This document shows positions 9,211 to 17,825 of a stretch of DNA of 64,000 nt, piece by piece. Source of the DNA: a bacterium (lineage in GTDB: Bacteria; Bdellovibrionota; Bdellovibrionia; Bdellovibrionales; Bdellovibrionaceae); the NCBI GenBank assembly GCA_019752925.1, contig JAIELP010000008.1:1-64000 (forward strand). Reading direction: 5' to 3'. The notes beneath the pieces were generated by a model that did no database searches, was not told the origin of the DNA, and saw only the letters and a program-made list of their open reading frames with translations. The position numbers were made by a program, and so were the translations under genes. How positions within the stretch are numbered: the stretch's first letter is position 1; every line of letters starts with the position of its first letter.

Positions 9211-11886
9211 TTATGGATTTTTAAGTAATTTATTCAGGCTGTTCAGGATATCAATAACCTCTGCACGCGCCTGCTCGACGGCTTTAAAATCACTGAGTGT
9301 TTGCCGGTGCGCTACTGGATTACGCAAATCCTGCAGCCACATCAGCTTTTTACTTAAAGTAATAATTAAATTATCATCATCCGCTACCTGAATTAAAGGT
9401 TTCTGTACCAAATTATTCTTACGGCCGAATAAAAGTAAAATAACCGCCCAGGCTCTTAATCCATCCAGTATTTTAAAATGCTCATTAATAATTTTAGAGT
9501 TTAAAATACCCTGTCCGACTAAGCTCATTTTGTGCAGTGGCAAGCTCTGCTGATTAAAATGTTTTTCTAAAGATAAATTTTTAATTACACGCTCAAATGA
9601 CGGGTTTGAATCATTCAGCTCATACAAATGAATAATGTTTTGAAATTCATGCAAGCGGCTTTCAAGTTTAGGAAACAAAAGCTTACGTCCGATCTGTTTT
9701 TCCAGAATAATATCGAGCGCCTTACTATAACCCAGAATACTGGCTGATTTGTCTACATAGGTACTGTACATCTCAGGATGTACAAAAGGAAGTTCCGCCG
9801 AACGAAGCGCCGACTTAGCCGTTTCATCACATTGACTGTAAAGCGCAATTTTTTTAGATAAATCCAGATCAATAGCTAAAACTTCAGAGTCTTTTTCATT
9901 TTTGCTGAGCTTTTCGGTTTCCAGATTTACAAAGAGTTTTTCTTTAAACTCAGTCAACACCTCAATCTGGGGATGATTAGGATGTTTATTAACGACGTCG
10001 TTAATATGTTTATAAAAATAGTCCGTAGAATTTTCAGGTGATTCAAAGCGGCGGCAGATTTGCTCCACAACAGTTGGTTTTTCGATTTGTTCAATTAAAT
10101 AGTCAAATACCAAACGCTTAGCGCGCAACCCTGGCAGCGACAACAAAGTATCCAGCGCCCGCCCGCTGATGGATTCAATTTTTGAATGTAAGAGCGTCTG
10201 CACGTCATCTGCCAGTTTTTCATCTTGATAAGATTTAAGCGCAATAACCGAATTGAGCTGAACTTCTGGATCTTCGTGCTTTAAAGAGGAGACCACAAAG
10301 TTTTTTAAACCGGCAAAAGGATGCTTAATTAAAAACTGCACCAGAGTTTTATGAACTTCAGGGTTTTTATTATTTTTAGCAGTCAATTCGATAAAAGTTT
10401 CGATTTTTTTGTTTTTGATTATCTGCGAACCCTGCGCCGTAAAAGCTTTTAAAATTTGTACAGCAAAATGGGAATTCACCAGCTCGTTATCCAAATAAGC
10501 TTCAAGCAAATCAACCGAGTCCGACTTCTGAGAATGTTCGAGATAAAATAAACAACTTGAAATCAGCTCTTTTTTAAATGAGTTTTGCTTAATAAATGCA
10601 TTTACTTTTGGACTATTTAGTGACATCTGACCTAATGCGCGAATCAAGCGTGTTTGCACATGAATATCTTTTTCATCAAATAATAAAGCTTCTATCTGTT
10701 TCTCAAAATATTTAATTTTTCGATCTTCCAGCCGATAAACCATGGCCCAATTTAAAAATTGGTTAATAACATTAATCTTTAATTCCGGTTCTCCAAGGTG
10801 ATATTGTTCACTTTTAAAGATATCGGCAAACACTTTATCCGCTGAAGGTAAACTGCTAATCACCAAATGAAACCAGTTTTCATTTTGAATATCTTTCTTA
10901 GAGTTCACTAAGTCCAAATAGCTGTCTGAATGCTGATACGACAGGCTATGACAAAGCAAATCAAAATTTAAGCAAGCAAAAGAACTTGCAAACTCTTTAT
11001 ACCAATTAGATGTATTACTAAAACTCAATTTAGACAGCACATCGAATAATTGTTTTTGCTTATCCGGCTGAACAAATAAATCCAAACCCGCTCTCACATC
11101 CTGTTCTGAGAATGTATTCAGTTCAAGCGGCATAGCCGGGTGATATGATTTTTCTTCAAATATTTTTTGCAAGTAATCTTCGGCTTTCCAGTTAGATCTC
11201 AAAACCACCTGATTTTTTACGTTCTGATAAATCTGATACTCAAATGTATCTGTGGAAAACTTCTTTTCAAAAGCAGATATATCACCTAAATCACGGGTGA
11301 TCTTACCTAATGCAATTAAGGCTGAAAGAGCCAGGTCTTTAAAACCACTACTCTCCACAATGTAAGTTAAAGTTTTAACTGCTTCGCGACATTTCAACTC
11401 ACCCAGAGCATAAATTAAGTTTTTGGCCAAATACTGACGCTGATTTGTGTAGGCTTCGTCTAAATCCGTTACAAATTGTAAAACCAAACTGCGGTCACGG
11501 GCTTCAGCCAAGGCCAAAATTACCGCGGGTTTTAAGTGCTCGCTACCATGGCGGTAATACTGCACCAAAAATTTACGGGAAAAATCGTTACCCAATAACC
11601 CGAGAGATTTTATGGCCTGCTCAGCTAGAGGAATATCTTGATGACAAGAGGTCAGACCTATCAAAAATTCGAAGCTCCTCTGATTAGAACATTTAACAAT
11701 ATTTTTTATAATAAACAATTTGGTTTCACGCCACTGACTGTTATGAAATATATGAACCAATTCACGCGTAGCATCTGGAGTGTTTTCATTTGCCAAGTTT
11801 TCAAGGGCTCTATGACGGTCGGATTCATTCAACGAATAGTAGTTGGATTTAAACTCTTCAGATTTTTTTTTAAATGCATTTGTCAT
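9211..11886 (-). CDS. Large HEAT-repeat protein with a HEPN-like C-terminus
   Basis: An 891-residue soluble protein without a signal peptide. Helical HEAT/PBS-type repeats fill the N-terminal two thirds (for example NENTPDATRELVHIFHNS, LAEQAIKSLGLLGND, AVILALAEARDRSLV, LSALIALGKITRDLG, LNSVIALKSYQDEKL). The last 60 residues hold LRNPVAH, an R-x4-H pattern (R855, H860) followed by an amphipathic helix, as in HEPN domains, some of which are RNases. AAAGG seven bases upstream supports the ATG. No partner gene is adjacent and the target is unknown. Confidence 0.65.
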   Translation of the reverse strand: MTNAFKKKSEEFKSNYYSLNESDRHRALENLANENTPDATRELVHIFHNSQWRETKLFIIKNIVKCSNQRSFEFLIGLTSCHQDIPLAEQAIKSLGLLGNDFSRKFLVQYYRHGSEHLKPAVILALAEARDRSLVLQFVTDLDEAYTNQRQYLAKNLIYALGELKCREAVKTLTYIVESSGFKDLALSALIALGKITRDLGDISAFEKKFSTDTFEYQIYQNVKNQVVLRSNWKAEDYLQKIFEEKSYHPAMPLELNTFSEQDVRAGLDLFVQPDKQKQLFDVLSKLSFSNTSNWYKEFASSFACLNFDLLCHSLSYQHSDSYLDLVNSKKDIQNENWFHLVISSLPSADKVFADIFKSEQYHLGEPELKINVINQFLNWAMVYRLEDRKIKYFEKQIEALLFDEKDIHVQTRLIRALGQMSLNSPKVNAFIKQNSFKKELISSCLFYLEHSQKSDSVDLLEAYLDNELVNSHFAVQILKAFTAQGSQIIKNKKIETFIELTAKNNKNPEVHKTLVQFLIKHPFAGLKNFVVSSLKHEDPEVQLNSVIALKSYQDEKLADDVQTLLHSKIESISGRALDTLLSLPGLRAKRLVFDYLIEQIEKPTVVEQICRRFESPENSTDYFYKHINDVVNKHPNHPQIEVLTEFKEKLFVNLETEKLSKNEKDSEVLAIDLDLSKKIALYSQCDETAKSALRSAELPFVHPEMYSTYVDKSASILGYSKALDIILEKQIGRKLLFPKLESRLHEFQNIIHLYELNDSNPSFERVIKNLSLEKHFNQQSLPLHKMSLVGQGILNSKIINEHFKILDGLRAWAVILLLFGRKNNLVQKPLIQVADDDNLIITLSKKLMWLQDLRNPVAHRQTLSDFKAVEQARAEVIDILNSLNKLLKNP

Positions 11887-11907
11887 ATATGTGCCTTTCG
11901 GCCAGAC

Positions 11908-11938
11908 CTAGACAAAAATCAAATTGATTTTGGTCTAG
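11908..11938. promoter_or_regulatory. 31-bp near-perfect palindrome in a divergent promoter region
   Basis: Arms of 14 bp (11908-11921 and 11925-11938) with a single mismatch and a 3-bp centre; the outer ends read CTAGAC and GGTCTAG. It lies 22 bp upstream of the HEAT gene start and about 100 bp upstream of the aminopeptidase gene. Candidate operator, or a hairpin in the HEAT-gene leader. Confidence 0.45.
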
Positions 11939-12036
11939 AGATCAGTTCTTTGGTCCATATTTTTAAAATGAAACAGGACCTAAATGTATATTTCTCAATT
12001 TGATATATTCTTATTTACAACCACGAGGAAAATCAC

Positions 12037-13263
12037 ATGAAACAATCATTTATTTTTATAGGTTTATTAGCATCTCAACAGGTTTTTTCTCACATCCCAG
12101 ATTTTTCAGCTCATCAAACCCAGGCCGTATACGCCGATTTAAATCTATTAAAACAAGCGCGCATTCCCGTTTTGTATGCCGATAATCAAACTAATATCGG
12201 TTACAGCGTGCTCACTCCGACTATGTTACAAAAATTATCCGAACTGTCACACCAACATGGTCGCTGTGGAAACTTTGAAGCTTTAAGCCAAATTCCAAAT
12301 GACATTAATATTGTAAAAAAAGATCTGGATGCTGTAAACAAACAACACAAAAAAGATTTAAGTTATATGAGTGTTGCGCGAAATTTAACTGTAGCTCAAA
12401 ATCCTAAAATTGCCGAGGCTCTACAGGAATTAAAAGCTGATAACATCAAGCAAACAGTAACTTGGCTTTCAAGCTACCACTCACGTTACAACAAAGGCGC
12501 TAACGCTAATGTTCACGTCAATGATTTCTATGAAAAAATGAAGCTGATGACGGCTAATTCTTCCTTCCCGGTTACTGTCGATTTAATCTCACACAGAAGT
12601 ACTCCACAAAAATCAGTTCGCGTATCGATTAAAGGCAGCACTAAACCTGATGAATATGTCATTTTCGGAGCCCACTACGACTCAATAAGCGGATGGGGCG
12701 GCACTGGTCGCGCACCGGGCGCTGACGACAATGCTTCAGGATCAGCCAGCTTATTAGAAGCTATGCGCGTAGCCCTAACTAAAGAACAACCGCAAAGAAC
12801 ATTAGAGTTTATGTGGTATGCCGGTGAAGAATCAGGTCTGCTAGGTTCTGCAGAAATAGCTGAAGCTTATAAAGTTGAAAAAAGAAACGTCATTGCCGTT
12901 TTGCAGTTAGATATGACTATGTTTCCGGGCGATGGCGAATTTAAAATCACTAGTATTACAGATTTCACAAGTCCTTGGTTACGCGATTATATGAAAGCTT
13001 TAAATACAACTTATTTAAATATCGAAATTCTGGATGATAAATGCGGTTATGGTTGCAGTGATCACGCTTCATGGAACCGTCGTGGCTTCCCGGCCGTTTT
13101 CCCGACAGAAGCAAAATTCAATTCAATGTTTCAATACATTCATACCGACAAAGACGTCATTTCTTCGGTTATGAGTTTTGAGCATTCATTAGTATTTTCA
13201 AAAATTGCTTTAGCTATGGCTCTTGACCTTGGTAATTCAACACAAAGAGAAGCGCTACACTAG
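12037..13263 (+). CDS. Secreted M28-family zinc aminopeptidase
   Basis: A 408-residue protein with a signal peptide ([16 protein letters not shown]). The M28 domain starts around residue 185: FGAHYDS (first zinc His), GADDNASG (bridging Asp), EESGLLGS (catalytic Glu and zinc Glu), LQLDMTM (zinc Asp), and CSDHASW (last zinc His, next to a disulfide CGYGCSDH). This matches the Vibrio/Aeromonas leucyl aminopeptidase group, which removes N-terminal residues outside the cell. GAGGAAAA precedes the ATG. It is convergent with an M48 protease gene and the stop codons overlap. Confidence 0.9.
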   Translation: MKQSFIFIGLLASQQVFSHIPDFSAHQTQAVYADLNLLKQARIPVLYADNQTNIGYSVLTPTMLQKLSELSHQHGRCGNFEALSQIPNDINIVKKDLDAVNKQHKKDLSYMSVARNLTVAQNPKIAEALQELKADNIKQTVTWLSSYHSRYNKGANANVHVNDFYEKMKLMTANSSFPVTVDLISHRSTPQKSVRVSIKGSTKPDEYVIFGAHYDSISGWGGTGRAPGADDNASGSASLLEAMRVALTKEQPQRTLEFMWYAGEESGLLGSAEIAEAYKVEKRNVIAVLQLDMTMFPGDGEFKITSITDFTSPWLRDYMKALNTTYLNIEILDDKCGYGCSDHASWNRRGFPAVFPTEAKFNSMFQYIHTDKDVISSVMSFEHSLVFSKIALAMALDLGNSTQREALH

Positions 13264-13270
13264 CGCTTCT
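13248..13270. terminator. Hairpin spanning the shared stop codons of two convergent genes
   Basis: Perfect 9-bp arms AGAAGCGCT (13248-13256) and AGCGCTTCT (13262-13270) with a 5-nt loop. The CTAG at 13260-13263 holds the TAG stops of both genes. No long T-run follows on either side, but the symmetric position suggests a bidirectional 3'-end structure. Confidence 0.55.
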
Positions 13271-14066
13271 GAGTTGCTTGATAAAATGGCTTTACTTTGG
13301 GAATCATCGCCGTAATTTCTTTTATACGCGTTTCATCCGAAGGATGAGTTGACAAAAATTCTGGACCAGATTTTCCGCCCGATATTGCAGCCATTTTTTT
13401 CCATAAACTTACAGCTTCTTCAGGATTATAACCTGCACGTGCCATTAATTCTAAACCAATAGTATCGGATTCAGACTCTTGACCTCGTCCATATTTAAGA
13501 GTCAGCACTGTTCCTAAAATAGCTCCACCCTGAACATACCTTTGATCTACTCCATAAATTGTAGCCAAAATTGCAGCCCCGGTCACAACACCTTGCTGAA
13601 CAATAGCCTGACTGTATCTTTCACGTCCATGTTCGCGCAGAGCATGGGCAATTTCGTGCCCCATAACCGCTGCGATCTCGCCGTCTGTCATATTTAATTG
13701 TTCGATAATTCCTGTGTAAAACATAATTTTACCGCCAGGCATACAGTACGCATTTAATTCTTTAGAAGTTATAACATTAATTTCCCAATTCCATTTTAAA
13801 GCATCTGCTCTGAAAATAGCTGTATGAGGAATTAATTTTTTTCCGATATTTTGCACGCGTGCAACTTGGGCCGCATTCGTGTTTAAAAAATTTTTCTTTT
13901 GAGATTCAGCTTTAACTTGCTCATAAGATTGAGCGGACTGAGCTTCGATTTCAGCGCTCGATACAAGCATCAATTGTTTACGATTAACACCAACTGCGCC
14001 CTCATCTGTTGAAGTGGCGCAGGCAGTAAGAATTAATAGGACGGAAAGTATAAGTATTTTATTCAT
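13260..14066 (-). CDS. M48-family metalloprotease lipoprotein
   Basis: A 268-residue protein with lipobox ILTAC (Cys near residue 15). The zinc protease motif is [15 protein letters not shown] (HExxH), and the third ligand region is [22 protein letters not shown], typical of the M48 BepA/LoiP/YcaL type. Acts in the periplasm, anchored to a membrane; such enzymes degrade misassembled outer-membrane or periplasmic proteins. The [16 protein letters not shown] segment before HExxH is also conserved in the family. Ribosome-binding site is weak. Confidence 0.9.
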   Translation of the reverse strand: MNKILILSVLLILTACATSTDEGAVGVNRKQLMLVSSAEIEAQSAQSYEQVKAESQKKNFLNTNAAQVARVQNIGKKLIPHTAIFRADALKWNWEINVITSKELNAYCMPGGKIMFYTGIIEQLNMTDGEIAAVMGHEIAHALREHGRERYSQAIVQQGVVTGAAILATIYGVDQRYVQGGAILGTVLTLKYGRGQESESDTIGLELMARAGYNPEEAVSLWKKMAAISGGKSGPEFLSTHPSDETRIKEITAMIPKVKPFYQATQKR

Positions 14067-14135
14067 ATCAGAACTTTACAAAAATCATTTCATTCGGCAA
14101 AGCTCTGACTTGTTGAGCTAATTTAATCGCTGCAA

Positions 14136-14693
14136 TTAGTAGCGGCGGCAGTCACGACGTGAAACAACGTCTTGACGATTGCTGCAACCATTTACGTAGC
14201 AATTAGTAGCATAATTGTATCTACAAGCATTCAATGCTTCGTCTTGCGCTCTCCATTGATCGTAACCGCGACCTAAGAAGCTTACTAAACGACCATAACG
14301 ATCGTAACCATCCACACGGCACTCATACATATTAGAGCTGCAAGTTTCGATACACTCACCATGGTGCTGTAAACATTCACCACAGCTGTAGTGTCCGCCG
14401 CCATGTTCTTCATAACCACGGTCATCAGCACGACAAGTGACATTGCCGTAACCAGGATTGCCTGGATAAGGTTGGCTTGGTGGATAAGAAGGATTACCCG
14501 GATATGGGTTACCTGGGTATGGATTGCCCGGATAAGGAGCTGGTTGACCTGGCGCATGACCCGGGCCACCTGGATATGGAGCCGGACGTGGTGGTTTTCC
14601 GCCACCAATGATAATTGGCAAGATATCGCCGAGATTAACGGCTTGAGCGCCGAGTGCGAATACAGTCAATAAAGACATAATAACTAGTTTCAT
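14136..14693 (-). CDS. Secreted PYPGN-repeat, Cys-rich protein
   Basis: A 185-residue exported protein (signal peptide about 1-18). Residues about 33-83 are a Pro/Gly-rich linker with three perfect YPGNP repeats (residues 54-68). Residues 85-185 hold ten Cys (87, 104, 107, 114, 118, 125, 157, 165, 170, 182), an even number that suggests a disulfide-locked fold. No family recognised. Likely a small extracellular or surface protein. Confidence 0.7.
   Translation of the reverse strand: MKLVIMSLLTVFALGAQAVNLGDILPIIIGGGKPPRPAPYPGGPGHAPGQPAPYPGNPYPGNPYPGNPSYPPSQPYPGNPGYGNVTCRADDRGYEEHGGGHYSCGECLQHHGECIETCSSNMYECRVDGYDRYGRLVSFLGRGYDQWRAQDEALNACRYNYATNCYVNGCSNRQDVVSRRDCRRY
14490..14534 (-). repeat. 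Three 15-bp tandem repeats coding YPGNP
   Basis: Three in-frame copies of a 15-bp unit inside the Pro/Gly linker of the Cys-rich secreted protein; the units differ by a few synonymous bases. Confidence 0.7.
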
Positions 14694-14765
14694 TTTTACC
14701 CCATTTTTTGGTTTGTTTGGTTTCAGGGCGTTACATTACAAAAGCAGTGCCATCTTCAAAAAACA

Positions 14766-14792
14766 AAAAAGGAGTGTTTGACACTCCTTTTT
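14766..14792 (-). terminator. Strong intrinsic terminator
   Basis: A 12-bp perfect stem (14766-14777 with 14781-14792) and a 3-nt loop. Read on the minus strand it is followed by TTTTTTG then TTTTTT. It lies after the stop of the 160-residue secreted protein gene. Confidence 0.85.
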
Positions 14793-14838
14793 CTAAAAAA
14801 ATAAATTTTGGAACACTTTGTTTTGGAACAGTTCGAAA

Positions 14839-15321
14839 TTAATTTCCACCTAATCCTGGAATACCTGGAATTTTGATCTGATTAAGAATTGGGTAACATT
14901 TAGTTAAGATTAATTTAGATTGAAAAATAGAAAGTGTAAATTTACCTACTAAGTATTCAGCATTATCCGGTACTGGCTCAGAGTAGTATTCGTTACAGCG
15001 AGCCAATATATCAGATTGTAATTTGATTACAGTCGTAATAGGAGCGCAAAAGTTTTGGTTAACTTTGTAGCTTGATAATAATTTGTTAAACGCCAAGATG
15101 CTTGGGTTTAAAGTTTTAGTCACATCACAAGCCATATCCCATTGTTCTTTGATATCTAAAGTTTCCTGTTGTTTAAGACGTACTTTTTCTAAATTTTCAT
15201 TTAAGCCATCAGCAAATGTTATGGCCGCTTCAAAAAATTTAGTAAAATCAAAAAAGTTTAATAAATCAGCTTTGGCGCCAACAGATGCTACTAACATAAC
15301 CGCAATAATTAATTTTTTCAT
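14839..15321 (-). CDS. Small secreted protein, function unknown
   Basis: A 160-residue protein with a clear signal peptide (KLIIAVMLVASVGAKA). The mature part is mostly helical, with four Cys (in MACDVT, NFCAP, ARCNE, TKCYP) and a short Pro/Gly tail (IPGIPGLGGN). No domain recognised. AAAGGAT upstream of the ATG supports the start. It has its own strong terminator, so it is probably a single-gene unit. It is divergent from the deiminase gene. Confidence 0.65.
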   Translation of the reverse strand: MKKLIIAVMLVASVGAKADLLNFFDFTKFFEAAITFADGLNENLEKVRLKQQETLDIKEQWDMACDVTKTLNPSILAFNKLLSSYKVNQNFCAPITTVIKLQSDILARCNEYYSEPVPDNAEYLVGKFTLSIFQSKLILTKCYPILNQIKIPGIPGLGGN

Positions 15322-15578
15322 AAAAATATCCTTTTGTTTTTAAATTCGAATGCTTAGGTATATTGTTTTTGCAGTCTAAGCCAGCACTAATTGGCCCACA
15401 GCATGAGATACGTTATATTCGTTTCTGTTTGGTATTTTTTTCAAAGAATGCCGAGCCAAAGGCCTTAATATTTAGTCTTAAACGCGGGATTTTCTCAATT
15501 TGGCGCAACCTAGACTAATGTATAGTGTTAAATTTTGGGGGCTGCTCAAATCAATGATTTCAAGTTTAATAAGAGTAT

Positions 15579-17318
15579 ATGAGTTTTCAAAAAATCTGCA
15601 CATTGGTTTCGGTACTTACTTTATTGTCTTCATTTCAATCTGTGGCCTTTGAATGTCCCGCAGAATTTTCAAAGCGAACGGGCCTTCCCGCCTGCCCAAC
15701 AAAAAACGGAAGTGTACTTGCCGACACCTATCCTGTAGGAGCACTCGTCGTTTCAAAACCACAAATTAATCGGGTTTCACCTCAGATGGGTGCACGAGTA
15801 GGATCAATCGATCCTTTACAACAAACTTACTCTTTTATTTTATCTGTTGCCACAACACAGGATAATATTCCTTTAATCGTATTACCATTGAGTCAGTCTG
15901 ACTTTGATTCACTCACAGCTAAATTAATGAGTTCAAGTGAAATTTCAGCAGAAAAAAAACAACAGTTACGAAAACGTTTAGCACACGCTAATGTATCGGG
16001 AGCTTACAACTGGCAGCAGGATTATTTTCAGGCAACAGTCAGCGGCAACGGAACACCACAATTACGCCCTAATACGGCCTACACCTCACATCCTGATCGC
16101 AGTCCTTCTGGCGAACACTTTTCTGCTATATCTAGTATCTTATCAAAATGTGGCGTACAAACAGGTGCACCACTCAATCCACCAGACTTAAAAGGTTTAT
16201 CCGATGGTATGTCTGGAGGAAATATCGAGTCTTTACCGAATGGAACATGCCTTATCGGCGATGATCACTTTGGAAAAATGAGCGACAGTAAAGCCTACGA
16301 TAAATTCGTTAAAAGTGTTTGCGGGAGCAACAAAAATATTTCAATACCTACCCATTGGTTAGGCGTAGGACACACCGATGAAATTTTAAAAGTACTTCCT
16401 AAAAAAGGTTTCAAACCTGAAAAGTGCGCCTTTAGCATTTCTATTGCGAGCCCAAAGCTAGCACTTGAGCTACTGGAGAAAGACCCTGAGGCACCATTTT
16501 TTAGTCCTGAGAAAATCCCAGATGAGCTCAAACAATCCGACGTTACCGACTTCAGAAGAGAAGTCAATCCATCCATGAATATGCTTTGTACAGCACTAGA
16601 TAACGCCAAAATAAAGCACGATGAAAGTGATCCTGATACACCTAGCGAAGAAGGAACAGGTAAAGGCCAATCTTATTTTAAGTTTTTACAAAAGCTTCTG
16701 CCGTCACTTATCCAACAAGCACAGGCCGCAGGCGCCGACGATAATGAATTTTTTGAAAATCAAAATGAAGATTTCTTTCAGAGCAAAAGTATTTCAGACG
16801 CAGAAAAAGCACATAAAGATAAACAAGAAAATGAGCTTTCAGGTAGTATTGCGGCACCTAAGAAAGAAAAAGCGGAAAAATTTGTAACCTGTAACGACGC
16901 CAGTAACAAACACATGGCTAAGCTATTCAAAACAGACCCTGCTCTGGTTCGAAGCAACAACTATGTACAAGCTCAAATGGATATTCTCGAACAGGATTTA
17001 AAGCGACAACTTGCAAAAATGTATCCGGGCTGCAATATTGAAATCAAAAAGGTACCTCAACTCTTTGATGGTGGTAATATTGGTCCCGATGGAAAATTAA
17101 ATGGGGTCAGCTCTATCAACCCTAACCCCACCAATGGCGTTTTAATAGGCGACCAATATTATATTCCCGACCAAGCCAATAAAACATTTCAAAAATATAT
17201 GAGAGATCACTTAAAAGAAAATGGCTTAAAAGCCAACTTTATTAACACTTATGACTTTGCACACTCGTTACAAGGTAACTTGCACTGTTCATCACAAACA
17301 ATCCCTCTTTGTAGATAG
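15579..17318 (+). CDS. Exported protein-arginine deiminase (PAD_C)-like enzyme
   Basis: A 579-residue protein with signal peptide 1-23. It matches the catalytic domain of vertebrate peptidylarginine deiminases motif by motif. QQDYFQA (Asp148) is equivalent to the QDEMEIG Asp350 region of PAD4, and GGNIESLP to its GNLEVSPP. WLGVGHTDE (His265, Asp267) is equivalent to WLSVGHVDE, VPQLFDGG to IPQLF, and FINTYDF plus GNLHCSS (Cys570) to FINDFF plus GEVHCGT. All four catalytic positions (D, H, D, C) are present. The Asp-His spacing (117) is close to PAD4; the His-Cys spacing is longer because of a low-complexity insert at about 340-435. The expected reaction is conversion of protein arginine to citrulline outside the cytoplasm. 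The Ig-like N-terminal domains of animal PADs are absent. Confidence 0.8.
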   Translation: MSFQKICTLVSVLTLLSSFQSVAFECPAEFSKRTGLPACPTKNGSVLADTYPVGALVVSKPQINRVSPQMGARVGSIDPLQQTYSFILSVATTQDNIPLIVLPLSQSDFDSLTAKLMSSSEISAEKKQQLRKRLAHANVSGAYNWQQDYFQATVSGNGTPQLRPNTAYTSHPDRSPSGEHFSAISSILSKCGVQTGAPLNPPDLKGLSDGMSGGNIESLPNGTCLIGDDHFGKMSDSKAYDKFVKSVCGSNKNISIPTHWLGVGHTDEILKVLPKKGFKPEKCAFSISIASPKLALELLEKDPEAPFFSPEKIPDELKQSDVTDFRREVNPSMNMLCTALDNAKIKHDESDPDTPSEEGTGKGQSYFKFLQKLLPSLIQQAQAAGADDNEFFENQNEDFFQSKSISDAEKAHKDKQENELSGSIAAPKKEKAEKFVTCNDASNKHMAKLFKTDPALVRSNNYVQAQMDILEQDLKRQLAKMYPGCNIEIKKVPQLFDGGNIGPDGKLNGVSSINPNPTNGVLIGDQYYIPDQANKTFQKYMRDHLKENGLKANFINTYDFAHSLQGNLHCSSQTIPLCR

Positions 17319-17327
17319 GAAAACACA

Positions 17328-17825
17328 ATGTTTTTAACAACACTATTAACATCACTTTTATTAGCTCAAGCCAACCCTAATAGCAATTTAACTTGCAAGG
17401 GAACTAGCGATGCTCACAACATGAGTTTTGAAATTGCCGTAACTAAAGTTAGTGGTAACCAAGTTAAGTTTACTAATACTAAAACTAAAAAAATCTGCTC
17501 ATGTACTTATCGTCTAGGTGTTTATAATGATCTTTCGCTGGGCGCTGCGCCGAAACAAATAACACGTCTACTATTTGAATCATGCAACCAAGAATGCCCC
17601 GAAGACATGAAAAAGAAAATCAACGCCAGCATTGACGTTGTTTATGAACAAATGGCTGCAAACTCATTTGCAAAACCCTTCAGTGGCAACAGAGCTATCA
17701 ACTGCTCTAATTTCAATATCGATACAAAAGGTTTACGTGGTTTAGAAAAAGAGAGAATTTCAAAATTAGATATGCCGACCGACGTAAAAGAAAAACTAAT
17801 CGACATCAAAGGTGTTAACAATTAG
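17328..17825 (+). CDS. Small secreted Cys-rich protein, probable partner of the deiminase-like enzyme
   Basis: A 165-residue protein with a short signal peptide (FLTTLLTSLLLAQA). Cys occur in LTCKG, KICSCTY, ESCNQECPED and INCSN, suggesting disulfides. No known domain. It starts 9 bp after the deiminase-like gene, with AGGAAAA upstream of the ATG, so the two form an operon. It could be a chaperone, inhibitor or second secreted factor; none of these is shown by the sequence. Confidence 0.6.
   Translation: MFLTTLLTSLLLAQANPNSNLTCKGTSDAHNMSFEIAVTKVSGNQVKFTNTKTKKICSCTYRLGVYNDLSLGAAPKQITRLLFESCNQECPEDMKKKINASIDVVYEQMAANSFAKPFSGNRAINCSNFNIDTKGLRGLEKERISKLDMPTDVKEKLIDIKGVNN

Noticed and set aside
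14490-14534. Tandem repeat as a CRISPR array
   Set aside because: No spacers; it is an in-frame coding repeat of YPGNP.
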